64,000 nucleotides of DNA, taken from positions 1 to 64,000 of the forward strand of contig JAFIEF010000005.1 in the NCBI GenBank assembly GCA_020832655.1. Reading direction: 5' to 3'. How positions within the stretch are numbered: the first letter of the stretch is position 1; each line of letters begins with the position of its first letter. The DNA is from Paracoccaceae bacterium (lineage in GTDB: Bacteria; Pseudomonadota; Alphaproteobacteria; Rhodobacterales; Rhodobacteraceae). Below are positions 56,925 to 64,000 of this stretch, piece by piece. Under the pieces are notes generated by a model. The model was not told the DNA's origin. It searched no databases and saw nothing but the letters and a program-made list of their open reading frames with translations. The position numbers and the translations under genes were made by a program.

Positions 56925-57710
56925 TCAACCCGCAAGAAAGCTGTCAATGGCCTGTGCGACCGCAGACGCATGGGTGATGGGCAGCATATGGCCTGCTTGC
57001 GGGATTTCAACGCAGGTGGCCTGCGGCAGCCTTGCCGCCAGATTGCGGGCGATGGCGCCAGCAACGGGCGGCGAGGCGGCACCATTCAGCAGCAGGCAGG
57101 GGTGGGGCTGCGCCTCCAGCCGGCCCGGCGCCAGCATCCCGGCATTGTCATCATGAATGGCTGGCGCGGTAGCTTCAATCAGCGCCATCATCCCCGCCAG
57201 CCGGTCCTGTTCATGCGTGGGCAGGACATCAAAGCCCGCCCCACCCCCCCAGCGCGCCAGAAACCCGCGCGCCGCAGCGTGGCAATCCCCCGCCGCCATC
57301 GCCTGCGCCAAAGCCGCATCATGGCACCCATTGTCGTCAAATTCCGGCGTGCCGCGCGCCGCAGAGTAGAGCACCGGCTCTATCAGCACCAGCGCGCGCA
57401 CGAAATCTGGCTGTTCCAACGCCAGACGCAGCGCCACGGTCGCGCCGAAGGAATGCCCGATCAGGATCGCGGGCCTATCCCCTGTCAGGGCTTCGCGCGC
57501 ATGATCGGTGCAGATGCGGTGATAATCGCCCTGCCCGTCCCAAGCCGCCGATGCCCCATGCCCCGGAAGGTCAAACGCATGCGCTCGCAGCGGCGTGCTC
57601 AGCGCCGCGCGCAGTCTTGTCCAGTCACGGCTGCGCCCCAGCGCGCAGTGAATGAACAGCGCCGGGGGGCCGTCGCTGCCGCCCAGATCATGGGTCGCAA
57701 TCTGGCTCAA
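56925..57710 (-). CDS. Alpha/beta hydrolase
   Basis: A 261-residue serine hydrolase. The nucleophile elbow is ILIGHSFGATVAL (near residue 100) and the catalytic His is in VEIPQAGHMLPITHA. No substrate clue is visible beyond the family. It overlaps the upstream isomerase gene by four bases, so they form a two-gene operon. Confidence 0.88.
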   Translation of the reverse strand: MSQIATHDLGGSDGPPALFIHCALGRSRDWTRLRAALSTPLRAHAFDLPGHGASAAWDGQGDYHRICTDHAREALTGDRPAILIGHSFGATVALRLALEQPDFVRALVLIEPVLYSAARGTPEFDDNGCHDAALAQAMAAGDCHAAARGFLARWGGGAGFDVLPTHEQDRLAGMMALIEATAPAIHDDNAGMLAPGRLEAQPHPCLLLNGAASPPVAGAIARNLAARLPQATCVEIPQAGHMLPITHASAVAQAIDSFLAG

Positions 57711-58303
57711 ATGGTGACACCCAGATGCGCGGCCAGAAAATCCAGCCGGTCCTGCCCCCAGAAGCGCTGATCATCCACCACGAAGAAGGGCACGCCGAAC
57801 ACTCCTGCGGCCACGGCCTCTTCCAGATTGCGCGGATAAATCTCTGCCCCTTGCAGCATGCCGCTGAAGGCAAGGCCCGGATCAAACCCGGCAGCAGCCA
57901 GACAGTCGCGGATCACCTCATCCTCGGCGATATCGCGATCTTCTTCCCAGCAGGCGCGGGTCAGGCCAGTGACAAGTGCGGCAATATCCCCGCCCCCCGC
58001 TTCCTGCGCCGCGATGATGGCATAGGATGCCGGGGCCGCGTTGGTGGGAAAATGCGCCGGCCGGGGCTTCAGCGGAACATCCAGCCTTTTGGCCCAGCGC
58101 GCCAGCTCCTGCAGGCGATAGGCCTTGCGGCTATCATGGCGGTCAGCCAGTGCCTGCCCGCCAGTGCGCTGGAACAGCGCTGTCGGATCAACCGGCTTGT
58201 AGCGCAGCGTCGCGCCCGCAGCTTCGCCGATCTGCGCCGGCCGGGTGCCTGCCAGATGGGTCCAGGGCGAAATCGGGCTTAGATAATAGTCGATCTGCGG
58301 CAT
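57707..58303 (-). CDS. 2-hydroxychromene-2-carboxylate isomerase/DsbA-like protein
   Basis: A 198-residue GST-kappa-like enzyme. The active-site Ser is in DYYLSPISPWTHLAG near residue 9, and the C-terminal GVFGVPFFVVDDQRFWGQDRLDFL is typical of HCCA isomerases. The family isomerises an intermediate of naphthalene breakdown, but Rhodobacterales members have uncertain substrates. It is coupled to the hydrolase. Confidence 0.85.
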   Translation of the reverse strand: MPQIDYYLSPISPWTHLAGTRPAQIGEAAGATLRYKPVDPTALFQRTGGQALADRHDSRKAYRLQELARWAKRLDVPLKPRPAHFPTNAAPASYAIIAAQEAGGGDIAALVTGLTRACWEEDRDIAEDEVIRDCLAAAGFDPGLAFSGMLQGAEIYPRNLEEAVAAGVFGVPFFVVDDQRFWGQDRLDFLAAHLGVTI

Positions 58304-58397
58304 TTGGCACGGTCCTTATCGGGGGCGGTTTGCAAGACCGTAGCGGGGTGGTAAGCGGTGTCAATCATCCTCGAATCCTGCAAGGACATGCTGCCCC

Positions 58398-59414
58398 ATG
58401 ATCGACCGCACCGAACCCAAGCTGATTGCCGGCAATTCCAACCAACAACTGGCAAAATCCATTGCGCGCCGGATGTCGCTGCATCGGGGCATGCAGGTCG
58501 ATCTGGTCGATGCGCGGGTCGAACGCTTCAATGATGGCGAGGTGTTCGTCGAGGTGTTCGAAAATGTCCGTGGCGAGGACATGTTCATCATCCAGTCGAC
58601 ATCGAAACCGGCCAATGACCATTTGATGGAACTGCTGATCATCGCCGATGCGCTGAAGCGGTCATCCGCAGCGCGGATCACGGCGGTGATTCCCTATTTC
58701 GGCTATGCGCGGCAGGATCGCCGCACCAAAGCACGCACGCCGATCTCGGCCAAGCTGGTCGCCAATATGATCGCGCAGGCGGGGATAGAGCGCATCCTGA
58801 CGCTGGATTTGCACGCCGCGCAGATTCAGGGCTTTTTCGACATCCCGGTGGACAACCTCTATGCCGCGCCGGTCTTCGCGCTGGATGTGCTGCATAATTT
58901 CAAGGGGCGGCTGGCGGATGTGACCGTCGTGTCACCCGATGTTGGCGGTGTGGCGCGCGCACGCGAGCTGGCCAAGCGCATCGGCTGCGCGCTGGCGATT
59001 GTCGACAAGCGGCGGGAAAAACCCGGCGAGGTGGCCGAAATGACCGTAATCGGGGACGTGAAGGGCAAGACCTGCATCATCGTCGATGACATCTGCGACA
59101 CTGCGGGCACATTGTGCAAGGCCGCCGAAGTGCTGATAGAGGCCGGCGCAACCGAGGTGCACAGCTATATCACCCACGGCGTGCTGTCCGGTCCGGCGGT
59201 CGAACGGATCACCAATTCGGTGATGAAATCGCTGGTGATCACCGACTCGATTGCGCCCACCGACGCGGTCAAGGCCGCACCGAATATCCGCCTGGTTCCC
59301 ACCGCACCGATGTTCGCCCAAGGCATTCTGAACACATGGAAGGGCACTTCGGTCTCGTCGCTGTTTGGCACCGAAACGCTGAAGCCCATCTATGAAGGGC
59401 TTTACGGCGAGTAA
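58398..59414 (+). CDS. prs: Ribose-phosphate pyrophosphokinase
   Basis: A 338-residue enzyme making PRPP from ribose 5-phosphate and ATP for nucleotide, histidine and tryptophan synthesis. Seen: [15 protein letters not shown], the flexible loop YARQDRRTK, and the PRPP-binding motif [17 protein letters not shown]. The length is slightly greater than enterobacterial Prs, as in other alphaproteobacteria. It is monocistronic. Confidence 0.96.
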   Translation: MIDRTEPKLIAGNSNQQLAKSIARRMSLHRGMQVDLVDARVERFNDGEVFVEVFENVRGEDMFIIQSTSKPANDHLMELLIIADALKRSSAARITAVIPYFGYARQDRRTKARTPISAKLVANMIAQAGIERILTLDLHAAQIQGFFDIPVDNLYAAPVFALDVLHNFKGRLADVTVVSPDVGGVARARELAKRIGCALAIVDKRREKPGEVAEMTVIGDVKGKTCIIVDDICDTAGTLCKAAEVLIEAGATEVHSYITHGVLSGPAVERITNSVMKSLVITDSIAPTDAVKAAPNIRLVPTAPMFAQGILNTWKGTSVSSLFGTETLKPIYEGLYGE

Positions 59415-59445
59415 CACAGCATCGCGCTTGCCGGGCGTGGCGATG

Positions 59446-59769
59446 TCACTCCGGCGGCGTGTTGCGGCGCTTGCGGTCGGATTTCGGCAGCGAATCGACC
59501 GGGTCGAAATCATTGATGTCGCGCCGGTCCTTGCGCCGCGCTGCATTCCAGCGTGACAGCCCCAGCCAGACGCCAAGCCCGATCACCGCCCAGATAAGCC
59601 CCTGCACCACCACCGGCAGCCCCGGCACCAGCCAGACCAGCCCCGCGACCAGCGCGGCGGCGATGGCAAAACCCAGGGCAACATAAACCGGCGTCACCAT
59701 CTCTGCGATCAGCAGGATGACGGCAATGATGCCCCAGATGCTCCATTCCGGCAGGCCAAGGCTTTCCAT
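59446..59769 (-). CDS. NfeD-family membrane protein
   Basis: A 107-residue short NfeD protein with helices in its N-terminal half (WSIWGIIAVILLIAEMVTPVYVALGFAIAAALVAGLVWL) and a basic C terminus. It lies 3 bases after the SPFH gene stop, the standard NfeD-stomatin pairing, thought to organise membrane microdomains. Confidence 0.88.
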   Translation of the reverse strand: MESLGLPEWSIWGIIAVILLIAEMVTPVYVALGFAIAAALVAGLVWLVPGLPVVVQGLIWAVIGLGVWLGLSRWNAARRKDRRDINDFDPVDSLPKSDRKRRNTPPE

Positions 59770-59772
59770 ATG

Positions 59773-60627
59773 CTAGATATCCTTCAGGATGGCCGCCGCC
59801 TCGCGGAAGGCATTGGATGGCCCGCCCGGCAGCATGATCAGCTTGGCATTGTCCGATTTCGACAAGCCTTCCAGCGCCTCGATCTGCATGCGCGCAGTCT
59901 GGAAGGTCAGCGCCTCGCGCGCGTTCTCGCCTTCCAGCGATGCCGCGATGGCGCGGTTGGCCTCGGCATTGGCGTCGGCAATGGCGCGGATCGCATCGGC
60001 GCGGCGCTGCGCCTCGTAAAGTTCACCATCGGCGGCCAGTTCGGCGGCGCGGCGCAGGCCTTCGGCGCGGGTGATCGCAGCGCGGCGTTCACGTTCAGCG
60101 GCCAGAACCTCGGCCATCGCCTTCTGGGTGGTTTCATTCAGCTTCACATCGGTGATTTCCGAGCGCGAAATGCGAATGCCATACGTCTTGCCCGCATCTT
60201 CCAGCGCTTCCAGCAGCGCCACATTCAATGACCCGCGATCAGATTGCACGGCGTCCAGTTCCACCTTGCCCAGTTCCGAACGCACCAGCGATTGCACCAG
60301 ACCGATGACCAGATCATCGATCTTGTTCACCCGGAACACTGCTGCCTCGGGGTTCTCGATGCGGTAGACGACCAGCAACTGGCAGCCAAAGACGACATTG
60401 TCGGCCGAGACCACCTCCAGCGCGATGTCATTCAAGACCTGATCATTCACCGGCACCACCGAATGCACCCGGTCCAGAAACGGGATGATGATATTGACAC
60501 CCGCATCCAATGTGCGGTGATACGCACCCAGCCGCGTGATGACGAAATTCTGCGCCTGAGGCACGATCTTCAGCCCCATGATGACAATCAGCACCAGCAG
60601 AACGACAAGTGCGAGGATCAGTTCCAT
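59773..60627 (-). CDS. SPFH/stomatin-like protein (QmcA type)
   Basis: A 284-residue protein with an N-terminal membrane helix, an SPFH/prohibitin domain (about 25-200; VPQAQNFVITRLGAYHRTLDAGVNI), and an Ala/Glu-rich coiled-coil tail (AAERERRAAITRAEGLRRAAE). It is expected to form oligomers in the inner membrane and to partner the adjacent NfeD protein. Confidence 0.9.
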   Translation of the reverse strand: MELILALVVLLVLIVIMGLKIVPQAQNFVITRLGAYHRTLDAGVNIIIPFLDRVHSVVPVNDQVLNDIALEVVSADNVVFGCQLLVVYRIENPEAAVFRVNKIDDLVIGLVQSLVRSELGKVELDAVQSDRGSLNVALLEALEDAGKTYGIRISRSEITDVKLNETTQKAMAEVLAAERERRAAITRAEGLRRAAELAADGELYEAQRRADAIRAIADANAEANRAIAASLEGENAREALTFQTARMQIEALEGLSKSDNAKLIMLPGGPSNAFREAAAILKDI

Positions 60628-60847
60628 CAGGCAAACTCCTATATCAATGCCGCAGCGGGATGCATGGTTGCGCGAATTCCGCCCTTGTTCAACCTGTATC
60701 TGCGCGCCGCGCCGGGGCTGTCACGCCCGCTTCACGAAGCCGAGATCAGATCTGGAAAATCGCGCGGTCCGCACCAATGTGCTGTAGTATGACGTAGGAC
60801 CGGAACTCCGCGTCTTTACTTGTTACTGTCCCTCGTTCCGCACCTGT

Positions 60848-60872
60848 GCCCGGCCACTGGCCGGGCTTTTTT
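60848..60872 (+). terminator. Free-standing Rho-independent terminator
   Basis: GCCCGGCCACTGGCCGGGC followed by TTTTTT. No ORF on the plus strand precedes it between the SPFH gene and the CoA-binding protein, so it may end a small RNA beginning in the 220 bases upstream. Confidence 0.7.
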
Positions 60873-60912
60873 CTGCTTGCAGGCGCGCGGGTTCTGACGC
60901 AGCTTCGCTGTC

Positions 60913-61389
60913 ATGACAGGTGACGCCCCCTCTCCGCAGATGCTCCGCAGGATCTTGCAGCGCAGCAAGGTCATCGCCATCGTCGGTATCTCCACCAACC
61001 CGGTGCGGCCCAGCTATTTCGTCGGGCGCTACCTGTCGTTGAAAGGCTATCATGTGATCCCGGTCAATCCGGGGCTGGCGGGGCAGATGCTGTTTGGCGA
61101 ACGCATCCGTGCCGATCTGACCGACTGCCCGCCAGAGGTCGATATGGTCGATATCTTCCGCCGGTCAGAGCATGTGCCGCCGATTGTCGATCAGGCGCTG
61201 GCCGCTCTGCCCAATCTGCGCACGATCTGGATGCAGATCGGCGTGCGCAACCCGGAAGCCGCCGCCAGAGCACGCGCCGCCGGGGTGGATGTGATCGAGG
61301 ATCTCTGCCCCAAGATGGAATATCAGCGCCTGTTCGGTGAATTGCGCATGGGCGGGATCAATACCGGCGTGATCTCTTCGCGGCTATAG
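60913..61389 (+). CDS. CoA-binding domain protein
   Basis: A 158-residue Rossmann-like protein with IVGISTNPVRPSYFVGRYLSLKGYHVIPVNP, the CoA-binding signature, and a C-terminal segment (IEDLCPKMEYQRL) seen across the YccU-like family. It binds CoA or an acyl-CoA; no enzymatic activity is assigned. It converges with crcB. Confidence 0.87.
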   Translation: MTGDAPSPQMLRRILQRSKVIAIVGISTNPVRPSYFVGRYLSLKGYHVIPVNPGLAGQMLFGERIRADLTDCPPEVDMVDIFRRSEHVPPIVDQALAALPNLRTIWMQIGVRNPEAAARARAAGVDVIEDLCPKMEYQRLFGELRMGGINTGVISSRL

Positions 61390-61761
61390 CTGCGGGCACG
61401 CCCCTAGCCCCAGCCGATAGCCCGCCCAGACCGCCAGCATCCACAGCACCAGCGACCCCGCGCCATAAGCCAGCGCCAGCGCCGCCTGCTGGCTGCCCAG
61501 CAGCATGACTTCCAGCGAGAAGAACGAAAATGTGGTGAAACCACCGCAAAAGCCGGTCATCAGCAGCGCCTGCATCTTCGGCCCCAGCGGGCGCGTCACC
61601 AGCCAGCCAATCGCCAGCGCGCCAAGGATATTGGCCGCCAGCGTGGCCAGATAGGCCATCTGCGGCAGCGTGGCCAGCGCGGCCAGGCTGATTGCCGCGC
61701 GCAGCCCGGTTCCGACCGCCCCCCCCAGCCCGATCAGCAGCAATATGCGCGCCTGCCCCAT
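61384..61761 (-). CDS. crcB: Fluoride exporter CrcB, subunit 1
   Basis: A 125-residue, four-helix Fluc-type channel. GGAVGTGLRAAI, AANILGALAIG and GFCGGFTTFSFFSLE are the hallmarks. The start is ATG 61761, overlapping the stop of the other crcB gene. The antiparallel dimer exports fluoride. This and its neighbour are probably a heterodimeric pair. Confidence 0.92.
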   Translation of the reverse strand: MGQARILLLIGLGGAVGTGLRAAISLAALATLPQMAYLATLAANILGALAIGWLVTRPLGPKMQALLMTGFCGGFTTFSFFSLEVMLLGSQQAALALAYGAGSLVLWMLAVWAGYRLGLGACPQL

Positions 61762-62165
61762 CACAGCCCCCCGCCCAGTGTCAGACGCGTCAGCCCATAG
61801 CCCAGCGCGGCCAGCGTCGGGCAGGCAATGACGGAAACAGCCGCATTGGCGCAAGCCGCGCGGGCATGCCCGTCCTGCCACAATTGCAGGGTTTGCAGCG
61901 CAAAGCTCGACACGGTGGTATAGCCCCCCAGCACCCCGATGGCGAACAGGTCAAATCCGTTGATGCGCGGGGGGGGATAGGCCAGCGCGGCGCCCGCCCA
62001 TGCCAATGCCACCCCGATCAGCAGACTGCCCGACAGATTGACGCTCAGCGTACCCCAGGCCGGATGGGCGACGCGGCTGACCAGTGCCGACAGCGCCGCG
62101 CGCAGCATGCTGCCCAGCCCGCCCCCCAGCGCCAGCGCCAGGACATATGTCACGCCATTTTCCAT
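61761..62165 (-). CDS. crcB: Fluoride exporter CrcB, subunit 2
   Basis: A 134-residue second CrcB/Fluc subunit (GGGLGSMLRAALSAL, SVNLSGSLLIGVAL, GVLGGYTTVSSFALQ). It precedes and overlaps the first crcB. Paired genes of this kind usually encode the two opposite-topology halves of the channel. No fluoride riboswitch was recognised upstream. Confidence 0.92.
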   Translation of the reverse strand: MENGVTYVLALALGGGLGSMLRAALSALVSRVAHPAWGTLSVNLSGSLLIGVALAWAGAALAYPPPRINGFDLFAIGVLGGYTTVSSFALQTLQLWQDGHARAACANAAVSVIACPTLAALGYGLTRLTLGGGL

Positions 62166-62232
62166 CCCGCGCTGCTATAGCGGCTTTGCCGGGGGCGGGG
62201 AAGGGTGGCTGGCTGATGGGTTCGACGCCCTG

Positions 62233-64000
62233 CTAATCCTGTGCCCGCAACACCCCGGCCGGGCGGGCCGCAAGCGGGCGCAGCGCAAAGACCAGCCCTG
62301 CCAGCAGCGTGGCCAGCACCCCGCCCAGGATTATCGCCAGCGCCGAGACCGGTTCGAACTGGTAATCGGCCTGCATCACGAAACGCATCACCGCCCAGCT
62401 TGCCAGCGCGCCTGCGCCCAGCGCCACCAGCCCCGCCGCTGCCCCCATCAGCGCCGCGCGCAGCGCGAAGCTGGCCAGTATAACCCGCCGTGTCGCGCCC
62501 AGCGTCTTCATCACTGCGGCTTCATAGACCCGCGCGCGCTCGCCCGCCGCTGCCGCGCCGATCAGCACCACAAAGCCTGTCAGCAGCGTGGCAAGGGCGG
62601 CATAGCTGGTGGCAGTGGCCATTGTCGAAAGCGCCTCTGTCACGCGCTCGGCGGCTTCGCGCACACGAATCGCGGTGATGTTGGGGAACTGGTTCGACAA
62701 ATCGCGCAAGATCGCGCCTTCGGCGGCTTCCAGCGCATAGACGGTAGCGATATGTGTATGCGGCGCCGCGCGCAGCGGTTCGGGCGACATGACCATCACG
62801 AAACCGATCCCGCCGGTGGAAAAATCCACCTCGCGCAGATTGGCGATTTCGGCACTGATGTCACGGCCAAGGATGTTCACATTCACGCTGTCGCCCACCG
62901 AAAGCCCCAGATCAGCGGCCTGTCCGGCCCCAAAACTGACCAGCGGCGGGCCGGAATAATCGTCAGACCACCATTCCCCGGCCAGCAGCCTTGTGCCTTC
63001 GGGCATCGATGCGGCATAGGTCACGCCACGATCCCCGCGCAGCACCCAATGCCCGGCAGCGGAATGCTCGGCGGCGGGCACGCCATTCAGCGCCGTGACC
63101 ACCCCGCGCAGCATCGGCGCGGTTTCGACCTTGTCCACATTCGGATCATCACCCAGCCGCGCCAGAAAGCCCTGCAACTGATGGTTCTGGATATCGAGGA
63201 AGAAATAGCTTGGCGCGCGGTCGGGCAGATCGGCGGAAATGGCGCGGCGCATATTGCTGTCGATCTGGCCCACAGCGGCCAGCACGGTCAGCCCCAGCCC
63301 CAGCGACAGGATCACGGCACTGGCCCCTTCGCGCGGATTGGCTATCGCCCCCATCGCGCTGCGCAGCACAGTATGCCCGCGCAAGGCTCGCGCCCGCGCC
63401 GCGCGCCGCGCGATGACGCGCAACGCCAGCGCCGCCAGCGCAAGGATGGCCAGCGCCCCCATCACCCCGCCTGCGGTGGCATAGGCCAGACGCGGCACTG
63501 CGGCGAAGCCCGCCGCCACCGCCACCAGAAACGCCACCAGCGCGGCTGTCAGCAGCAGATAGGGCAGGCGCGGCCAGCCCCGCGCGGCATCGGCCACACC
63601 GCGAAAGATTGCCGCCGCGCGCACATGTTCGGTGCGCGCCAGGGGCCAGAGCGTGAAGATCAGCGCCGTCAGCGCGCCATAAATTGCGGCCTCGGTCAGC
63701 GCGCGGGGCTGGACCGAGATATCCAGCGACACCGGCAGTTGATCAGCGACCAGCGGGGCGACCGCAAAGGGCACCAGCGCCCCCAGCACCAGCCCCAGCG
63801 CAATGCCCAGCAGTGTCAGCACCCCGATTTGCAGGAAATAGACCGAAAAAATCACCCGCCGTTCCGCCCCCAGCGTCTTGAGCGTGGCGATGACATTGGT
63901 CTTGCCTTCCAGATAGCTGCGCACGGCGGCGGATACGCCCACCCCCCCCACGGCCAGCCCCGCAAGCCCGACCAGCACAAGGAAGGACGAGACACGTTCG
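62233..64000 (-). CDS. FtsX-type ABC permease (YbbP-like), partial
   Basis: At least 589 residues are visible and the gene runs off the right edge, so its start is missing. Two FtsX-like membrane regions are visible (near the start of the visible part and at the C terminus, ALIILGGVLATLLAGLVFALRPLAARPAGVLRAQD), with an extracytoplasmic domain between. The layout matches YbbP permeases, partnered elsewhere with a YbbA-like ATPase. Track start 63978 is only the first internal ATG/CTG-type codon. Confidence 0.85.
   Translation of the reverse strand, partial: ERVSSFLVLVGLAGLAVGGVGVSAAVRSYLEGKTNVIATLKTLGAERRVIFSVYFLQIGVLTLLGIALGLVLGALVPFAVAPLVADQLPVSLDISVQPRALTEAAIYGALTALIFTLWPLARTEHVRAAAIFRGVADAARGWPRLPYLLLTAALVAFLVAVAAGFAAVPRLAYATAGGVMGALAILALAALALRVIARRAARARALRGHTVLRSAMGAIANPREGASAVILSLGLGLTVLAAVGQIDSNMRRAISADLPDRAPSYFFLDIQNHQLQGFLARLGDDPNVDKVETAPMLRGVVTALNGVPAAEHSAAGHWVLRGDRGVTYAASMPEGTRLLAGEWWSDDYSGPPLVSFGAGQAADLGLSVGDSVNVNILGRDISAEIANLREVDFSTGGIGFVMVMSPEPLRAAPHTHIATVYALEAAEGAILRDLSNQFPNITAIRVREAAERVTEALSTMATATSYAALATLLTGFVVLIGAAAAGERARVYEAAVMKTLGATRRVILASFALRAALMGAAAGLVALGAGALASWAVMRFVMQADYQFEPVSALAIILGGVLATLLAGLVFALRPLAARPAGVLRAQD

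Noticed and set aside
61761-62232. Fluoride riboswitch before the crcB pair
   Set aside because: I could not place the conserved pseudoknot elements in the short gap upstream of 62165.

Overview
The window is a gene-dense, high-GC stretch of a Rhodobacterales-type alphaproteobacterial chromosome. Reasons: the ruvC-ruvA-ruvB, def-def-fmt and ftsE-ftsX-plsC neighbourhoods, a putA lacking a DNA-binding domain beside a divergent Lrp-type putR, a DUF6280-like small protein typical of the group, and an FNR-type box of the TTGAC-N4-ATCAA form. An Mrp-type antiporter and an Lrp/aldehyde dehydrogenase pair resembling part of the ectoine-degradation cluster would suit a marine or haloalkaliphilic member, but this is inference. 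No rRNA, tRNA, CRISPR array, prophage or intact insertion sequence was seen.

Layout. 0-4.2 kb: start of mrpA (cut by the window edge), an Lrp/AsnC regulator, an aldehyde dehydrogenase and an EamA transporter. 4.2-7.8 kb: hisF-hisE, a short DksA/TraR zinc-finger gene behind an FNR-type box, and prfC, bracketed by two nearly identical 106-bp AT-rich inverted repeats. 7.8-13.2 kb (minus strand): phoH-ybeY-corC-lnt, preceded by aroC. 13.2-14.5 kb: a type II restriction-modification unit, with an MT-A70 adenine methylase and a BglII-family endonuclease broken by one in-frame TGA. 14.5-18.2 kb: TPP riboswitch and thiBPQ. 18.1-30 kb: BASS transporter, fadD, plsC-ftsX-ftsE, a zinc-ribbon protein, two large transporters and katG. 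30-34.7 kb: an ABC export system (ATPase, permease, adaptor) and a DUF1127 gene. 34.9-38 kb: ruvC-ruvA-[DUF4268 nuclease-like gene]-ruvB. 38-44.4 kb: hybrid histidine kinase, Sua5/TsaC, an acyl-CoA dehydrogenase disrupted by an odd tandem duplication, and a metallo-beta-lactamase-fold hydrolase. 44.6-50.2 kb: PatB/MalY-type lyase, def, a degenerate def paralogue, fmt, a membrane protein, recO and fabD. 50.3-54.4 kb: putA/putR. 54.4-64 kb: META-domain protein, efp, DUF6280-like protein, hydrolase and isomerase, prs, nfeD/SPFH pair, CoA-binding protein, crcB pair, and an FtsX-type permease cut by the window edge.

The observations I think most deserve follow-up are four. First, the acyl-CoA dehydrogenase contains a roughly 170-bp tandem duplication whose two copies differ, in my hand alignment, by 37 transversions and only 1 transition. 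Second, a lower-GC DUF4268 gene is inserted and translationally coupled inside the ruv operon. Third, the restriction gene carries a single nonsense codon while its methylase is intact. Fourth, several repeat families are present: the 106-bp inverted pair, a hairpin repeat with compensatory changes, and GC-rich segments that lengthen lnt and thiQ.
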